DNA of 64,000 nucleotides, from positions 15,164,761-15,228,760 of the forward strand of contig OY540818.1 in assembly GCA_961205875.1 (NCBI GenBank), in the 5' to 3' direction. The translations under genes and the position numbers were made by a program. The number at the start of each line of letters is the position of its first letter. Positions within the stretch are counted from its first letter, which is position 1. Shown piece after piece: positions 20,515 through 32,249 of the stretch. The notes beneath the pieces are model-generated. The model had not been told where the DNA came from, did no database searches, and saw nothing but the letters and a program-made list of their open reading frames with translations. This DNA is from Sialis fuliginosa (taxonomy: Eukaryota > Arthropoda > Insecta > Megaloptera > Sialidae).

Positions 20515-20600
20515 TACATAACTGGGGTAACACAACGGGCATTGTGGTCTCCGTGACGTCACGCGGTGCTATATCCGTGCTGGGCGGGCGGTAAGAATAA
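20515..20600. promoter_or_regulatory. GC-rich island with TGACGTCA site
   Basis: A short GC-rich patch contains CCGTGACGTCACGCGG (a perfect CRE/ATF core) and CTGGGCGGGCGG (an Sp/KLF-like GC box). No reading frame is present. It could be a promoter, an enhancer or the remains of a GC-rich element. Confidence 0.35.
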
Positions 20601-20865
20601 ATTCAATGTCAAGAAATGTTACAGAAATACATATACACATACATGTGTCAACGTAACACATTGCACTACAACGATAGGTTCTCATTAACATTTGCACTGT
20701 GTGTTTGTTCATAATTGATATGTGTTAATAGAAACACATGTTGCAGATGACTATTATGATTTATGTCAACGGCAGAAATTAGTACTCAGGAGAAAGGTAC
20801 GGAGTTATTGATATATGACGAGTGTTAATGGAAGTCTTGTATTACAGATGAGTTGTATTTTATTA

Positions 20866-20930
20866 AAAAAGGCGGACAAGTGCGAATAGAACTAGCGCCC
20901 TAAAGGTTTCGTATCGTTATATAAAACGTA
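20866..20930 (+). repeat. Lepidopteran-type dispersed repeat fragment
   Basis: 'ggcggacaagtgcgaataga' followed by 'ctaaaggtttcgta' resembles the 'ggcggccaagtgcgagtcgg' ... 'agggttccgta' repeat that I know as very common in moths and butterflies. This is the best single clue to the host group. Confidence 0.6.
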
Positions 20931-21179
20931 ATTATTGACAATATTAAAATTATGTGTTATCAAATTGTTCTTATAAAATAACAATAAAAATCAAAATTGT
21001 ATATCGGTGTGTTAAAAAAAGAACAAAATATCATATTTCGAATTTATTCAAAATTAAATATTCCCGCTTAAAATTGTATCGTACATATAGCGACATCTCT
21101 TATCGATTGGTTAAAAGTGCTACTAAAAAGATTATAGTGATTCTAGTAGTTTTACTACTTTTTTTATAATTTAAAACAT

Positions 21180-23085
21180 TTACTGCATTTCAAATTTATT
21201 AAAAATATTATAAATAACATTGATTTATTGTTCCAAAAAGCACGATAAGTATATTTTAATCATTTGGATATAAAGATGTAAAAATACATAAATTCCTTCA
21301 AGAAATATTACATATGTTCATAAATTCCTTGGAGTAAAATGCTTACGGCCTTACACTTGAGCTAAAACGCAAACTTTTCGGTAATAATAGCAGTTATGGC
21401 AACGTATTTACATAAATGTTATATATGGATATTATAACCAAAAGTATCGTTCCTTAAATCATGTAGATAGGCAACATAACTTACGCAAAAGTAGTCAATT
21501 AGGTTTTATTATACGCGGCGAATATTTTATCGATGTATTTCTTACATACATATATACGATTTTGTATTTATTTTTGTACTATGGATGATAAATTTTTATG
21601 TATTATTTTAGTTTTATTGTAAATTATTTAGTTTTATTGCATTTACAAAGTTTTTTTTTACATAATGCATAGATAGTGTAATGAAATTTAAATAAAGTGC
21701 ATTTTGCAGATGTTATAAAATTATAACAATAATTGTTCATAAATTGACAATAAAAAGACTTTTTCACAGGTTGGTGTGAATGAAATACAAAAAAGATGGA
21801 ATATTGATTATGGGTTGATATCAATTTTCATATAAAGACACGGAGAATATAAATATAAAATAAAATATATTTTTATTTGATAAAATATTTTTTTTGTAAA
21901 TACTGATTTGAGATATACACATATACAATAAGTACTTCTATTTCCTGCAGCATAAATATATACATATGATTCATCAGATATATTTTTATCATATACATTT
22001 TTATTGAGAAAAATATTTATAGCAAAAAAAAATCATATGAACAACTGTCCGGAAATTCTTCATGAGGGAGCTACACATCCCCAAAAATTTTGCCTAAAAT
22101 TAATTTTTATTTAATTGGTTTATTATTAATAAGTGTTGTTGATTTCCAGTATCAACCAATAATTATTTATACTAGGGATGTTCTTCAATTTCTTCCTGAG
22201 TTTGGCACTATTATAAGATAATATGACAAAATACACTAATATATACTTTGCTTATTTGCTATAGGCTAGAGCCCTGTACTCCCCCAACCCCCCACACCCC
22301 TTGCGGAGGCCATTTATTTTATAACACGTCAAAAGATACGATTTGATAATATATAATATTGACTTTACACAAATATGTGCAAAGTAATTAATACAAGTTT
22401 TTCATATATGTTATTACTTATAAACAATACATCAAATGGACATTGCACAGTTTGCATTACTATACCTGTATTGAGACTTTATACATACTTTACTGTAGTT
22501 GAATCACTGCTCATAGACAGACTATAAAATATATATTTTATTGTATAATTTACAAAATGGTTCGTATGCGGTAAACATCGGATTTATCATTAGGCTGAAG
22601 ATGTCTATTCGTATAAAATACTACATACCTATACAAGTATGGTATTAGAATGTAACATACAAATTCATGTAAATTGTCACAATGACCTGATTCTTGAAGC
22701 TTACCATTTTGGAATTATAGAATTAAAATGTCTTAGGGAAAAGCTCGTCTACAATTCCATGCATTTAAACAATCTCACATTTTGTGTTTTGTATTATTAC
22801 GTGTTTCTCTTCTACTCTAGTAACATATAGGTAGGTACATAAGTATATACATGCAATGTACAATACATATACGTTCTCATTTTGAGAACATTACAAGTTC
22901 ATTCATAATTTGTAAGTTCCAGTGGTGTGAAATATTATTATTTCGTATACTGCGTTTATGTTGAAAATACATTTTTTTCTTCACAAATTTGATGTTGCCA
23001 GGTTTGGTCTTGGATATAGTAATTGTAAAACCGATATTTTTATAAAAATAAGTTAAATTTAATTCTCTATAAAAATAGTCTAGAG
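21180..23085. other. A+T-rich DNA, no gene seen
   Basis: Several open frames of 60-70 codons (for example 21624-21824 minus and 22639-22830 plus) lack any motif or splice support. A C-rich patch near 22275-22305 follows 'tagagccctg', which may be a lone hAT-like end. Confidence 0.35.
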
Positions 23086-23087
23086 AG

Positions 23088-23215
23088 ATATAAGGGTTGA
23101 TCCAGATTATTGTACCGGTCCTGGTCCGGTCTCGCCCCAATAAAATATAAATATACAATAAACAATGAAATCATTCACACTATAGGTATCGTCCCGGTCT
23201 CGGTCCAACGTAAAA
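23088..23215 (+). repeat. CGGTCTCG-rich repeat, family J copy 1
   Basis: 'aagggttgatccagattatt', 'tggtccggtctcg' and 'cactataggtatcg' occur here. The stretch is matched in reverse orientation by 45490-45590, and its start resembles 'aagggtcgatctaaactatc' at 45430. It is a non-autonomous element; the frame at 22877-23158 is incidental. Confidence 0.55.
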
Positions 23216-23539
23216 TGAAAAGTTGGCGCCTATGATTGCTAGTGTTCACAAGTGCAAGTCAATATAAATATTCGAATAAATTGAAAAACTATAAGGTATG
23301 GGGCAGGGCATTAGTACTCGAGGCTCGACATTTTTTTTAACATAAGTTTTCCGTAAAAGGACCACTTCCATTAGCTACCTAGTTGCCATAGTTGGTAAGT
23401 TTCGGAGAAGTTTAAAATGCCATTATGAGTCATTTGATTTAAATAAACTGCCCTGATCAAAAATGGAAAAATGAACAAAACATAAATTATAGATAAAAAC
23501 ATTTTCTATAAATTTAATCTAAAACATTTTATTCTACTG

Positions 23540-23860
23540 CGCACCGTTTCAAAAATAAATCGAAAAAATCAAAAATCGACATCTGTAAACATCCGTTTCC
23601 GGTTTAATGATGGTTTTCAAAAATAGGAGGTGCACATCTAGAGTATACAAGAACCTTAAGATTAAATTTCATGTTTGTAAGTCTCGCCGTTTTGGCTGTA
23701 GAGCGTTCACAGACACACACACAGACGTCATTGAGATAATGGTCGTACGTGATTCAGGGACACGTGTAATTCCGTTAAAATCTCGAGTTCGAATTTTTTC
23801 ATGATCACTGTATCTACTTTATTTATATAGTTCATTTCATGTATGTATAAAAAAGTAAAA
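23540..23860 (+). repeat. Dispersed repeat family E, best copy
   Basis: It reads 'gcgcaccgtttcaaaaataa', 'atccgtttccggtttaatga', 'aaataggaggtgcacatc', 'gtctcgccgttttggctg' and 'agacacacacacagacg'. Parts recur near 3880, 8150, 16750 and 18460. The frame at 23607-23804 lies wholly inside the repeat and is not a gene. Confidence 0.65.
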
Positions 23861-24229
23861 ATCAACTATATTTGTATAAATTTTGAAATACGTACCTATA
23901 TATCTGTCTCATATTTGCATATAAATCATTCAATAGAGAATAGAAAAACACAATTATGTTCAGCCCACTCACAAATTCATATTAAGAAAAAAATTGTACG
24001 TGTTTTCGCGCGATAACGTCTTTTGTATTTTTGTACTTTAGTGTTTCAATTTACGCGTATGTCTGTGCGGATGAAATATGCAGTGAAAGATAATCTCGTG
24101 GTAAAGAACAGGAGTTTTTATGGCCTCCTTGCATGCAACGGAAACCTCACAATCATGAACTTGTTCTTGTTTTATAATTTTATTATATTTCTGCACAATA
24201 GAAACGTGATGACACGTGTAATTGTATGA

Positions 24230-25780
24230 CTATTATATAATAGTTATGTAATTATTTTAGTTACTAATTGGGATAAACAAACGTGTTCTTTTAGTTTTCA
24301 ATTTATTAAAAAATTAGTTATTTAATCAGCAAGATTTTTGATTTCTTAATGTCAAATATTTTTACGATTAAAAACAAAATTTTTTTTGGTAGGTACGTAT
24401 TTAATTCATTCCCCCCTCCTACAGAAAATTGTATTATTATAACTTAAATCCATTATTGGTTTCCATTTTCTAAATTATATCAAATCTCAACTTTCTAGGC
24501 TAAACAGTTCAGTGTGACAAACAGACAGACACAGATGTGTTCCATACCAAAATCGAAATAAGGAACATTTATGGAATCGACACTGTCTCTGTCTATCTGT
24601 CACAGCCTTCTAATTACTGAGCTTTTTAGATAGATCTATATAATATTATTATAGTGCAGAGGTTTTCCCTTAAATTCAACACTCTAAATGGAGTCAAAAA
24701 TTTGCCTGAGGTTCCATGAATCTATAACACGCTATTGATCAAGACCACCACGGAAGACTCGAGTCTACAATTTATAACTAGGTAATATTTAGTTATATTT
24801 TCAATTCATCATTGCATCATATATGATCATTATTTTATCAATTAAAAAAACTGTTTACATTTTCTGAATAGATAATATATTTTTATAAACTTTTTTCCCG
24901 GAAAGCAAAATAATTAGAGATCTACAGGATGGTATTATAATCAATTTCATGTTTAGATATATTGTATTAAAAATCATATAACTTTTTGTAACGATTCATA
25001 AAAAATACGTATTGAAAAACTGTGTTATGTATGTGTCATTATTGACTATATTGAAATATGTAATACATACATGTTATTATATTTATTTATTAGAAAGTAC
25101 TATTCAAATTATTTGTTCTAAATAAAATTTTTAAATTATTTTACTTTCTATCATGCAGTTTTTTTTATTCGATACATTTATAAAAAATAGATCGATTATT
25201 ATCAGAGCTATAAAAAAATTAGTAACATATTATTATGTACATAACTACATTTTAATATATTAACTGTCGTGAATTTTTACTGAAAATTCAGTGATGTTTC
25301 TTTTTCAAAAGATGGAATATTTTTTAATAAACTAAAATAAAGTCATACTGTATACGAATATCCGTTTTTTCAAAAGAAATATGAATTAACCAAAAAAGTT
25401 AGTATTCGGCCTCAGGAAACTGTGTGAAAATATGAAAATTTTAATTTAAAATTTATTTTGTAATTAATTATTCTAAAATGTTGGTGAATGTGGCTTCACA
25501 TGAGCATAGCTTATATTTTAGTATTTTACTATAAACTCATCAAAAAAAATAAAAGATAATTTAAAAAAAGTAAAATTTTTACAAATTTTCAAACAGTTAT
25601 ATCTCTGCGAAACATAATTGGATTTGCATGATTTAAATTTCATTTATAAGCTTGTACTTTCTAGTTTTCTAATCAACAACTCAATAATTTTTATCATCCC
25701 CTGCCAAGGGTTAAAGAGAGACTAAGTTTATGGTAAAATTTTTACAAATATTCAAACAAAAAAATTAAAGATGTATCAAT
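24230..25780. other. A+T-rich DNA with a repeat tail
   Basis: A 'ggctaaacagttcagtgtga' then 'caaacagacagacacag' string near 24500-24535 is another short retroposon-type tail. Nothing else was recognised. Confidence 0.35.
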
Positions 25781-25789
25781 CCATTATTT

Positions 25790-26083
25790 AACCCTCTGCC
25801 TCGTATTTACGTCAATCTTTCTACTGTGCAACCCGACACAGTCGTACCTATTTTTTTAAACTTTGTTCGACTTGTGCAGAAAGAAGATATTATTCGATCA
25901 TTTCTTAATTGTGAATTAGATAAAGCCGGTCCTGAGAGAGAAGCCCCACCACATCGGCCGTACTCAAGGACGCCCGACTCAATGAAGAGAGGAGCCCCAT
26001 AGTGCAGTGATCTCTGTTTAGTCAGCATAGTCGTCACTTGCTGAGCTGGTGTAGAGAGACTTTACCTGCTAGTTTTGACTTAC
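25790..26083. promoter_or_regulatory. GC-rich island downstream of a possible first exon
   Basis: The patch around 'taaagccggtcctgagagag' and 'catcggccgtactcaaggac' is complex and GC-rich against the A+T background. A 76-codon minus frame (25807-26037) spans it, but no splice site fits that frame well. It may be intron-1 regulatory sequence or part of an untranslated exon. Confidence 0.35.
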
Positions 26084-26210
26084 CTGTGCCCCCCTCCCTC
26101 GCGCCTCTCCCCTCAGTAGTGTCATATACAGCATGGACAATACAACACACACATGTGTGTGCGACCGCCTTTTGTCACTTTCAGTATTAAGTCTCTCGCA
26201 CGTGGTTTTG
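26084..26210 (-). other. Candidate non-coding first exon and promoter region
   Basis: On the minus strand a GC-rich segment ends GGGGGGCACAG|GTAAGT, a consensus splice donor with the junction at 26084. Upstream lie GTCGCACACACATGTGTG and, at 26199-26204, the E-box CACGTG. No clear ATG frame runs into the donor, so it would be a 5' untranslated exon. It could splice to the acceptor at 9198 or 6209, both on the same strand 17-20 kb away. The start of transcription is unknown. Confidence 0.4.
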
Positions 26211-26482
26211 TTTTTTTGTTATTGTTTTGCAGTTGTTTAATTGTTTAGTTTTGGTTTGATGTAAATTTTGTGTATGTGTGTGTTATAAGTTTAAGACGTA
26301 CTTCTGTGTTAATATTGTTTTGTTAATGTTAATTCATATTCTAAGTACATGTGGTTAGTAATTGTTTATTATTTTTAATTTTTTGTTATTATTATTCTGA
26401 CGTGCAAAGATAAGTGTTAGATCCAGGAGAGAATATTCCCTTCGGTGGAATAAAATTATCCTAATTCAACACTGTTATTTTA

Positions 26483-26721
26483 ACCTCGGGTTGCATAAAG
26501 CAAAATTAATCACGATTAGTTAATCAGTTGTTTTAAAACCATTATTACGTTAATTCTAAAAAACAATCACAGTTATGATAAATTTTATAAGGTAAAAAAT
26601 GATCATATTTAGTAAATTGTTTATTTACAAATCGAAAGTAAGTTTAGAATTAACATTAATCATAGTTTGAAAACAACTGATTAACTAATCGTTGTTAATT
26701 TTGCTTTATGCAACCCAGGGT
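26483..26721. mobile_element. Inverted-repeat MITE (239 bp)
   Basis: The arms are about 75 bp: GGGTTGCATAAAGCAAAATT at the left and the complement AATTTTGCTTTATGCAACCC at the right. The match continues through TTAGTTAATCAGTTGTTTT and GTTAATTCTAAA. The interior is short and non-coding. The target duplication is unclear. Confidence 0.82.
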
Positions 26722-26783
26722 AGAAACGTAGAACATAATGTATAAGATTTGATGTTTCTGCACTGGTTTTTGAATATTTTTTT

Positions 26784-27096
26784 GGTAAATACGGAGAAAA
26801 TGGGTGTCCCGACGTCACTACTATCAAAAATCACGTGTTGATATATTAGAATAGAGTAGAATGTGCTGTATCTGTTGTAACATGTAGGAATTTTTATTTC
26901 ACAATTATTTAATAAAAACAGTTCGTTGCGACGGAGATTGAATCCCCGTTTTTATACTATATTAACAACCCCCATTCGCCCCAATAGATTGTCCAAACCA
27001 AGGACAGTTAAAGTGTATATTTATTAAAGGATAAACTCTATTCTGAATAACTTTTTGACTTGTGACGTTGGGACACCCATATTCTCCGTATTAACC
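26784..27096. mobile_element. Inverted-repeat MITE, family H copy 1 (313 bp)
   Basis: The ends are GGTAAATACGGAGAAAATGG...CCCGACGTCAC and its near-complement GTGACGTTGGGACACCCATA...CCGTATTAACC, about 35 bp each. The interior contains 'cgccccaatagattgtcc' and 'ccaaggacagt', repeated at 41598-41630, so it belongs to a family. Confidence 0.8.
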
Positions 27097-27099
27097 GAT

Positions 27100-28790
27100 T
27101 TAGTCAATTATTGAACTAATATTTTATATACATCCTTACTTCATGACTTTAAATAACTATATTTCTCCCCTCCCGTATTAGCAGTTTTTTAATGTGTGTA
27201 ATAGAAAACAAAATAGGTTTGTTAAAGTTAAAATAATGATGTAAGCATGTTTTAAACAGCTAGTCCGACCCTGATAACATTTAATGAATATAAAATTAAA
27301 TAGCGAAAAAGAAAAAATATGTAAATTACGGTATTGTATTAAAGAAAATAATGATTACAATATGTTGTAAAAAAGTAATAAGCATTAATATATTTGTTAA
27401 AAAATTTAATGAACATATTATTTATTATTATCAAAAACCATTAGTATTGTTGTAAATATGGTTGTTTTTCGTAATAATTAAGAAATACAAACACAGGTAT
27501 TTATTTCTATTACAATTTAAAAAAAAAAATTGTCACCGTAATCTAATACCGAATATTTAAAAATAGAAAAATGTAGATTTCTTAATCTATACAGGAAATT
27601 GCAGAATAACCATAAAATATGTGATATATAAAAATATTTTCACGAAAATTATTGTATACATTCGTACTATTACAAATAATTATTAACTGTAAAGTAATGA
27701 TAATATTAAATTTCAACAATTTTTTATGACATATACAATATTGTTTATATTATTTAAAAAAATGAGTATGATAACTTTGAGGTTTAAATATTTTATTTTT
27801 AACTTATTATCGGCAAAAACTTACGAAGATACATAAACATACTTTATAAAATAATAAGGTCATATGTAAGAATAAAAATAAACCAACAGTTTACGAGATA
27901 ATAAAATTGTGTTTCTGGTACAGAAAAAGATGAGCGAATTTAAAAGCAAAGCAATGTACAAGCGAAGAGCAATTAGTAAGAAATGATTCAGTGGAATTTA
28001 TAAAAATATTAATCTTGTAATGGACCACAAAAAATATAATATTTGGAGTAAATCATCAACAAATTTGCAAGGCCGAGAGTAGATAAACATCTGATAAGAC
28101 ATGTGTGAATTATGTACAGGTGAATTAAAATTTTTAGAACATTGATACAGCCTAAAATATAATAATTTTGAAAAAAAATATTTTCTTATACGAAAGTTAA
28201 TCAACAAATAATTTTTCACAACTTGGCTGTCTCAATTTTTTTATGTGACGATAAAATCTAGACATATGTATGATGTCATCGACCTGGTTTTTAAATAGCA
28301 CCATGTATTTTTTTAAATATCATTTAGTTTTCACCGTAAACTCACAAGAATTGATATAATATTGATAAACGCGATAAAATAAAAATTTTAATATCTTAGC
28401 AGATTGGTGAGGTCATGTCTAAGAAGTACGACGTAGCGTAAAAAGTTGTGGCAAAAAATTAGCCGGTAAATTTTGGTAGAAAACATTTTTTATAAAGCCA
28501 TCATTTGAGGCTGTTTCATAATTATTTATTTGCCCTTATAGATTGTCCCATTTTTGACAGACCATGCAGTTTTTCCGAAATACAGAGAGCTTAACAAATG
28601 CCATTTTCACGTGTTTTTGTTCTATTTTTAATGATATCTGTTAATAGTTTGTTTTTTGAATTACTATATTTTTCAAATAATAACTCAAAAATTAGACTCA
28701 TTTTCAAATAATACTGTCCTTAGACTTACTTAAATAAATTTAATTTGTTACTAACAACACTATAATTTTTGCTCTAAGAATTTATACAAA
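27100..28790. other. A+T-rich DNA, no feature seen
   Basis: No exon, element end or motif was recognised. The minus frame at 27998-28219 is A+T-rich and unsupported. Confidence 0.4.
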
Positions 28791-28797
28791 ATTTTTT

Positions 28798-28890
28798 AAA
28801 TGTGACGTCACTTAGCTTGTGACTCCCCCCCTTGTCACACTTGTAGACCCTCCTCCCCTCCCTTAACGTGTGACGTAATTTATGGATGAT
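28798..28890. repeat. Dispersed 'gtgacg' repeat remnant
   Basis: 'aatgtgacgtcacttagctt', a C-rich middle and 'acgtgtgacgtaatttatgg' followed by 'atgatccc' form a short arrangement familiar from insect intergenic DNA. The GTGACG motif occurs twice in direct orientation. Confidence 0.45.
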
Positions 28891-28977
28891 CCCTTAAACC
28901 ATTTAAATCAAGCTACTCAAATCGGGAATATTTTATTTAATCTATTTGACTACGATTATTTTTTGTTTATTTCGCAG

Positions 28978-29031
28978 ATGTATTCAACAAAAAGTACAGT
29001 TGATCCTGCTGTCGGCTCTGTTAAGCTTTAA
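28978..29031 (+). CDS. Weak candidate terminal exon
   Basis: A good acceptor, TTTTTTGTTTATTTCGCAG, ends at 28977. It is followed by ATG TAT TCA ACA and a short frame ending DPAVGSVKL and a stop at 29031, with better-than-background composition. A second frame in the same piece, beginning CIQQKVQLILLSALL, is also open as part of 28946-29275 and looks hydrophobic. The choice of frame is therefore open and the exon itself is uncertain. No family is recognised. Confidence 0.22.
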   Translation: MYSTKSTVDPAVGSVKL

Positions 29032-29390
29032 CATGTGTCATCAAACGCAGGGCAAAAAATCCATATCAAATGGCCTTTGTTTCTGTTCTTTAAGTAAATA
29101 CATTTTTGAAAAAATTGTCCTTCGAAGCTGGGACAGCTTGTATTATATATTATACATACCTACATTTTGTATACATAATCTATCAAACGAAAACCACTTT
29201 ATTAAAAACAAAAACAACACAATCTCGTTAAGTAGAACGTGCTTTCTATATTGGCTACTTCATAAGTCAAAATAATTGCATAAAATAAATTTTTGAAAAT
29301 AAAACTTATTTTTTTTGTATTTAATTTTTAATTTTTACACATGTAAATAATTTCATTAATCATCTGAATGATTCATATCCGGTATTTTAA

Positions 29391-29526
29391 AGAATTTGCT
29401 CTAAAAGTATATTATAGAATGATTATTATACATTTATTACCACTGTTTTAAAATCCCAAGCAAATTTATAACGATTTGACACCTCGCAGAAAGTGTTAGC
29501 TTAATTATTGCTCTAGAGCAAATTCT
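29391..29526. repeat. Small inverted-repeat element
   Basis: AGAATTTGCTCTA (29391-29403) and TAGAGCAAATTCT (29514-29526) are exact complements 136 bp apart end to end. This may be a small MITE. Confidence 0.4.
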
Positions 29527-29529
29527 ATA

Positions 29530-30240
29530 TAATATAATACTCGACATCAATAATTATAACAGTATATAGATCCAAATAACATGCAAACTGACAATACCTA
29601 GTTAATTTTAGTCTGTTATTTTAAATCCAACATTAGCTAAATAAATAGAGCGGTTTTCACTTACTGTATGCATTTTATATTACGTAATTATACTATTAAT
29701 TATTGTGATTATCATAAATATGTGTGGCTCTATGTAAACATTGACATGTCTATGTCTATGAATAACTAGTTTTATGCAGCAATGCATAATTGTGATACTT
29801 GTTTATTAATGTGTTATTATATTAAGTAACTGTGATAGTTTTAATCTATTTTATTAGAAACTGCAACAATTATTGTATTATGAAACGTTATTACAGTTTT
29901 ATAAAAAATAATTAAGTTTTATAAGTGTGAAGGTAGATGAGTGAAAGGAAAATAATTTTTTTTTTTTTTTATAATTGATTGAACGTATAATATTAAAATA
30001 TTAATTATTATCGAAGATTAACATGAACGTAAAATTGTTTAATAATAATATCGATGACCTGTGACTAGAAGAGTGTTATACACACGGAAAAAATGCATTG
30101 ATAGAATATATTATTGTTTCTCTTTAAAGCAACAGTTAGACAAAAACAATAAATTCTCTGTAATTTTTTTTATAGTTACTAAAAATAACATAAAAATGAT
30201 CTTATTAAAATGTCGATTTCGCTAAAAATGACTCTTTCTT
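29530..30240. other. A+T-rich DNA, no feature seen
   Basis: Only homopolymer tracts and A+T-rich sequence were seen. Confidence 0.4.
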
Positions 30241-30261
30241 ACTGGAGTGTCTCTAACTCTA

Positions 30262-30285
30262 GATAGTCTAGATCGACCCTTATAT
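30262..30285 (-). repeat. Family J terminus
   Basis: 'gatagtctagatcgaccctt' is the complement of the family J start (AAGGGTCGATCTA...CTATC) seen at 45430 and 23090. It is an isolated end. Confidence 0.5.
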
Positions 30286-30844
30286 GGAAAATAATAAAAT
30301 AAAAACAAACACAATGCTGCATTAAATCCTTGAAAATATGACAGTGATTGGCTTTCTGTAACTTTATTATAGCTCTCTAAAATCAGCTTGTAAACCATTA
30401 TAGTTATTTTGGAAACATACTCGAATCGATTCATCACATATACTATATTTTAATATACCGGTAAAATAAAATTTTACCATTTTCCCGGTAATAAATGTAC
30501 GTTGCGATAACTAACGGCATTGACCAGATAAAGAGCACAAGTGTTTTTATTAGCCGTAAAGTTAATCACGGTATATGTTATATGGGCAGTTAACGATCTG
30601 GAAATAATGCATGTATTAATAATTAATTAGGTAAACAATGTTCACCGTGACAAAATAGTTGGGGTTCCAAAAATTTATTTAAACATAATGTTAATTATGT
30701 CACCAAATCAAAAGTGCTGATTGCAACATTTCCGTTTTAATAAACAGTCAAAATATCGTTCGACGCATTTGTTTGAGCAGTTAGAAGCCAAACTGCGTAA
30801 CTCCAATTCTTGTCCATTTTAAATTGTTATATATGATGCTTTTA

Positions 30845-31098
30845 AGGACTGCACGATCTCGAAATTGACGAGATGATATCAAATTTAATTATATACCTCG
30901 AGATAATTAAAATTAGTAAAAATAAAATCAATAATTAAAATGTTTATTAAACAAATATGAATGAGAAAAATATTTTTTATAAAAAAATTCATCTGTGACC
31001 GAGAATTTTTTGAGACAAGATAGACACGAAACAGTTAGCTGTAAAATTCGAGACGAAACGAGATTTTGACTCTCATCTCGTCTCGTGTGCATCCTTAT
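30845..31098. mobile_element. hAT-like MITE rich in GAGAC
   Basis: The left end is AAGGACTGCACGATCTCG and the right end is CTCGTCTCGTGTGCATCCTT; their complements match over most of their length. Related ends are at 45663-45679 (CTCTCGTGTGCAGCCCTG) and 57176-57195 (CTCATCTCGTGTACAGCCCT). An inferred consensus end CAGGGCTGCACACGAG would suit a hAT-type element. No exact 8-bp duplication was found. Confidence 0.55.
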
Positions 31099-31665
31099 AT
31101 TTATTATATTTTTTTAAGTCAACCCTTCCTAAGATATGACCGATTCCTAATCTTATAATAATGAAAAATATTGAAATTTAACAGTTAAATAGATTTTACG
31201 AAAACTGAAAAATTGGTAGGTTTGCAGACGTATTAATATATACTAGTACATACCCTTACTTTATTAACATTTTATATAAAAAATATTATTATTTTTACTA
31301 TAATTGACTGATTTAGATATATGTACATATCGCTTACATCATTTAAAATTCTCATTTATTTTGCAAAATCAATGCAATGTTGTATTTAAAAAAAACACGC
31401 GATGCATTTCTAGATTTGTTGATTATATTTAAGTTTTTGTAACCCAGTTTGTTTGAAATAAATAAATATTTAATTCGGTGACACACTGTCTGTGTATTTT
31501 GCTTCTTTTAAAACAAATAATTTCTACTTTCAAACAGAATTGCAAACTGTGCGAGGATTTAAATAAAATTGTATCTTTATATTATCTGACTTTTTTTAAA
31601 TTTACGTTTTACATACCACACATTTCCTCTTTAGTATCTGCGGTGTATGAAAAAGTGTATGAATT

Positions 31666-31745
31666 CAGGGCCGTAACTAGAGGCTTTGGGGCCCCGGGGC
31701 AACAAGTGACCGAGGGGCCCTCACTATATTATGCTATTACTATAG
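31666..31745 (+). mobile_element. hAT-like terminus (fragment)
   Basis: CAGGGCCGTAACTAGAGG followed by GGGGCCCCGGGGC has the form of a hAT terminal repeat. The opposite end was not found before the next element starts at 31786, so this is a fragment. Confidence 0.45.
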
Positions 31746-31785
31746 AGGTAGTTTAAAATAATGTTTCTGGTAGTATAAATATATC

Positions 31786-32247
31786 AGATACTGGCACCAG
31801 TTATGGCCGCTATAAGAGCAAGGTTAACTGTTTTTGTGATTGACGGATTTCTTTTTTTTAATTCTCATGAACTCATGTTACTAATAAAACAAGTAACTCT
31901 TTATTTAATTAATTTAATTACCAAAGTCCACAAATATAGTTTGTTTTTTAAATTATAGCCTTTTATTTTGTTTATGTTTTTTCTCCAGTAATAGATAAAG
32001 TAAAACAGTGATGGACACTTGCTAATATGATAAGTACTACGACACAAAAGATATGAAACAAAGAATCGTCAAATTTGAAACAATGTAAAGCAGTTGCTAT
32101 GATAATATAATAATTAATGTCATCATTATATATAGATTAATATTCAGAAATGGTAGTAATAAAATATCAACAAATATTTCTAATTCAGTACATTTAATTA
32201 AAAAATAACCATTACTGGGGTCATATTCAAGATTAGTGCCAGTACCT
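31786..32247. mobile_element. Family C inverted-repeat element, copy 1
   Basis: It starts AGATACTGGCACCAG and ends AGTGCCAGTACCT, and it is closely similar throughout to 59109-59668. It lacks about 90 bp present in copy 2 near 59460-59550. A TA lies just after the right end. It is probably a Tc1/mariner-like non-autonomous element. Confidence 0.75.
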
Positions 32248-32249
32248 TA

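Noticed and set aside
25807-26037. 76-codon minus-strand frame in a GC-rich island
   Set aside because: No donor fits the frame and its ATG lies inside what would be intron after the CAG|GTAAGT donor at 26084.
28946-29275. 109-codon plus-strand frame taken as a whole gene
   Set aside because: Its ATG precedes a good splice acceptor within the frame and the C-terminal half is A+T-driven; only the part after the acceptor deserves a look.
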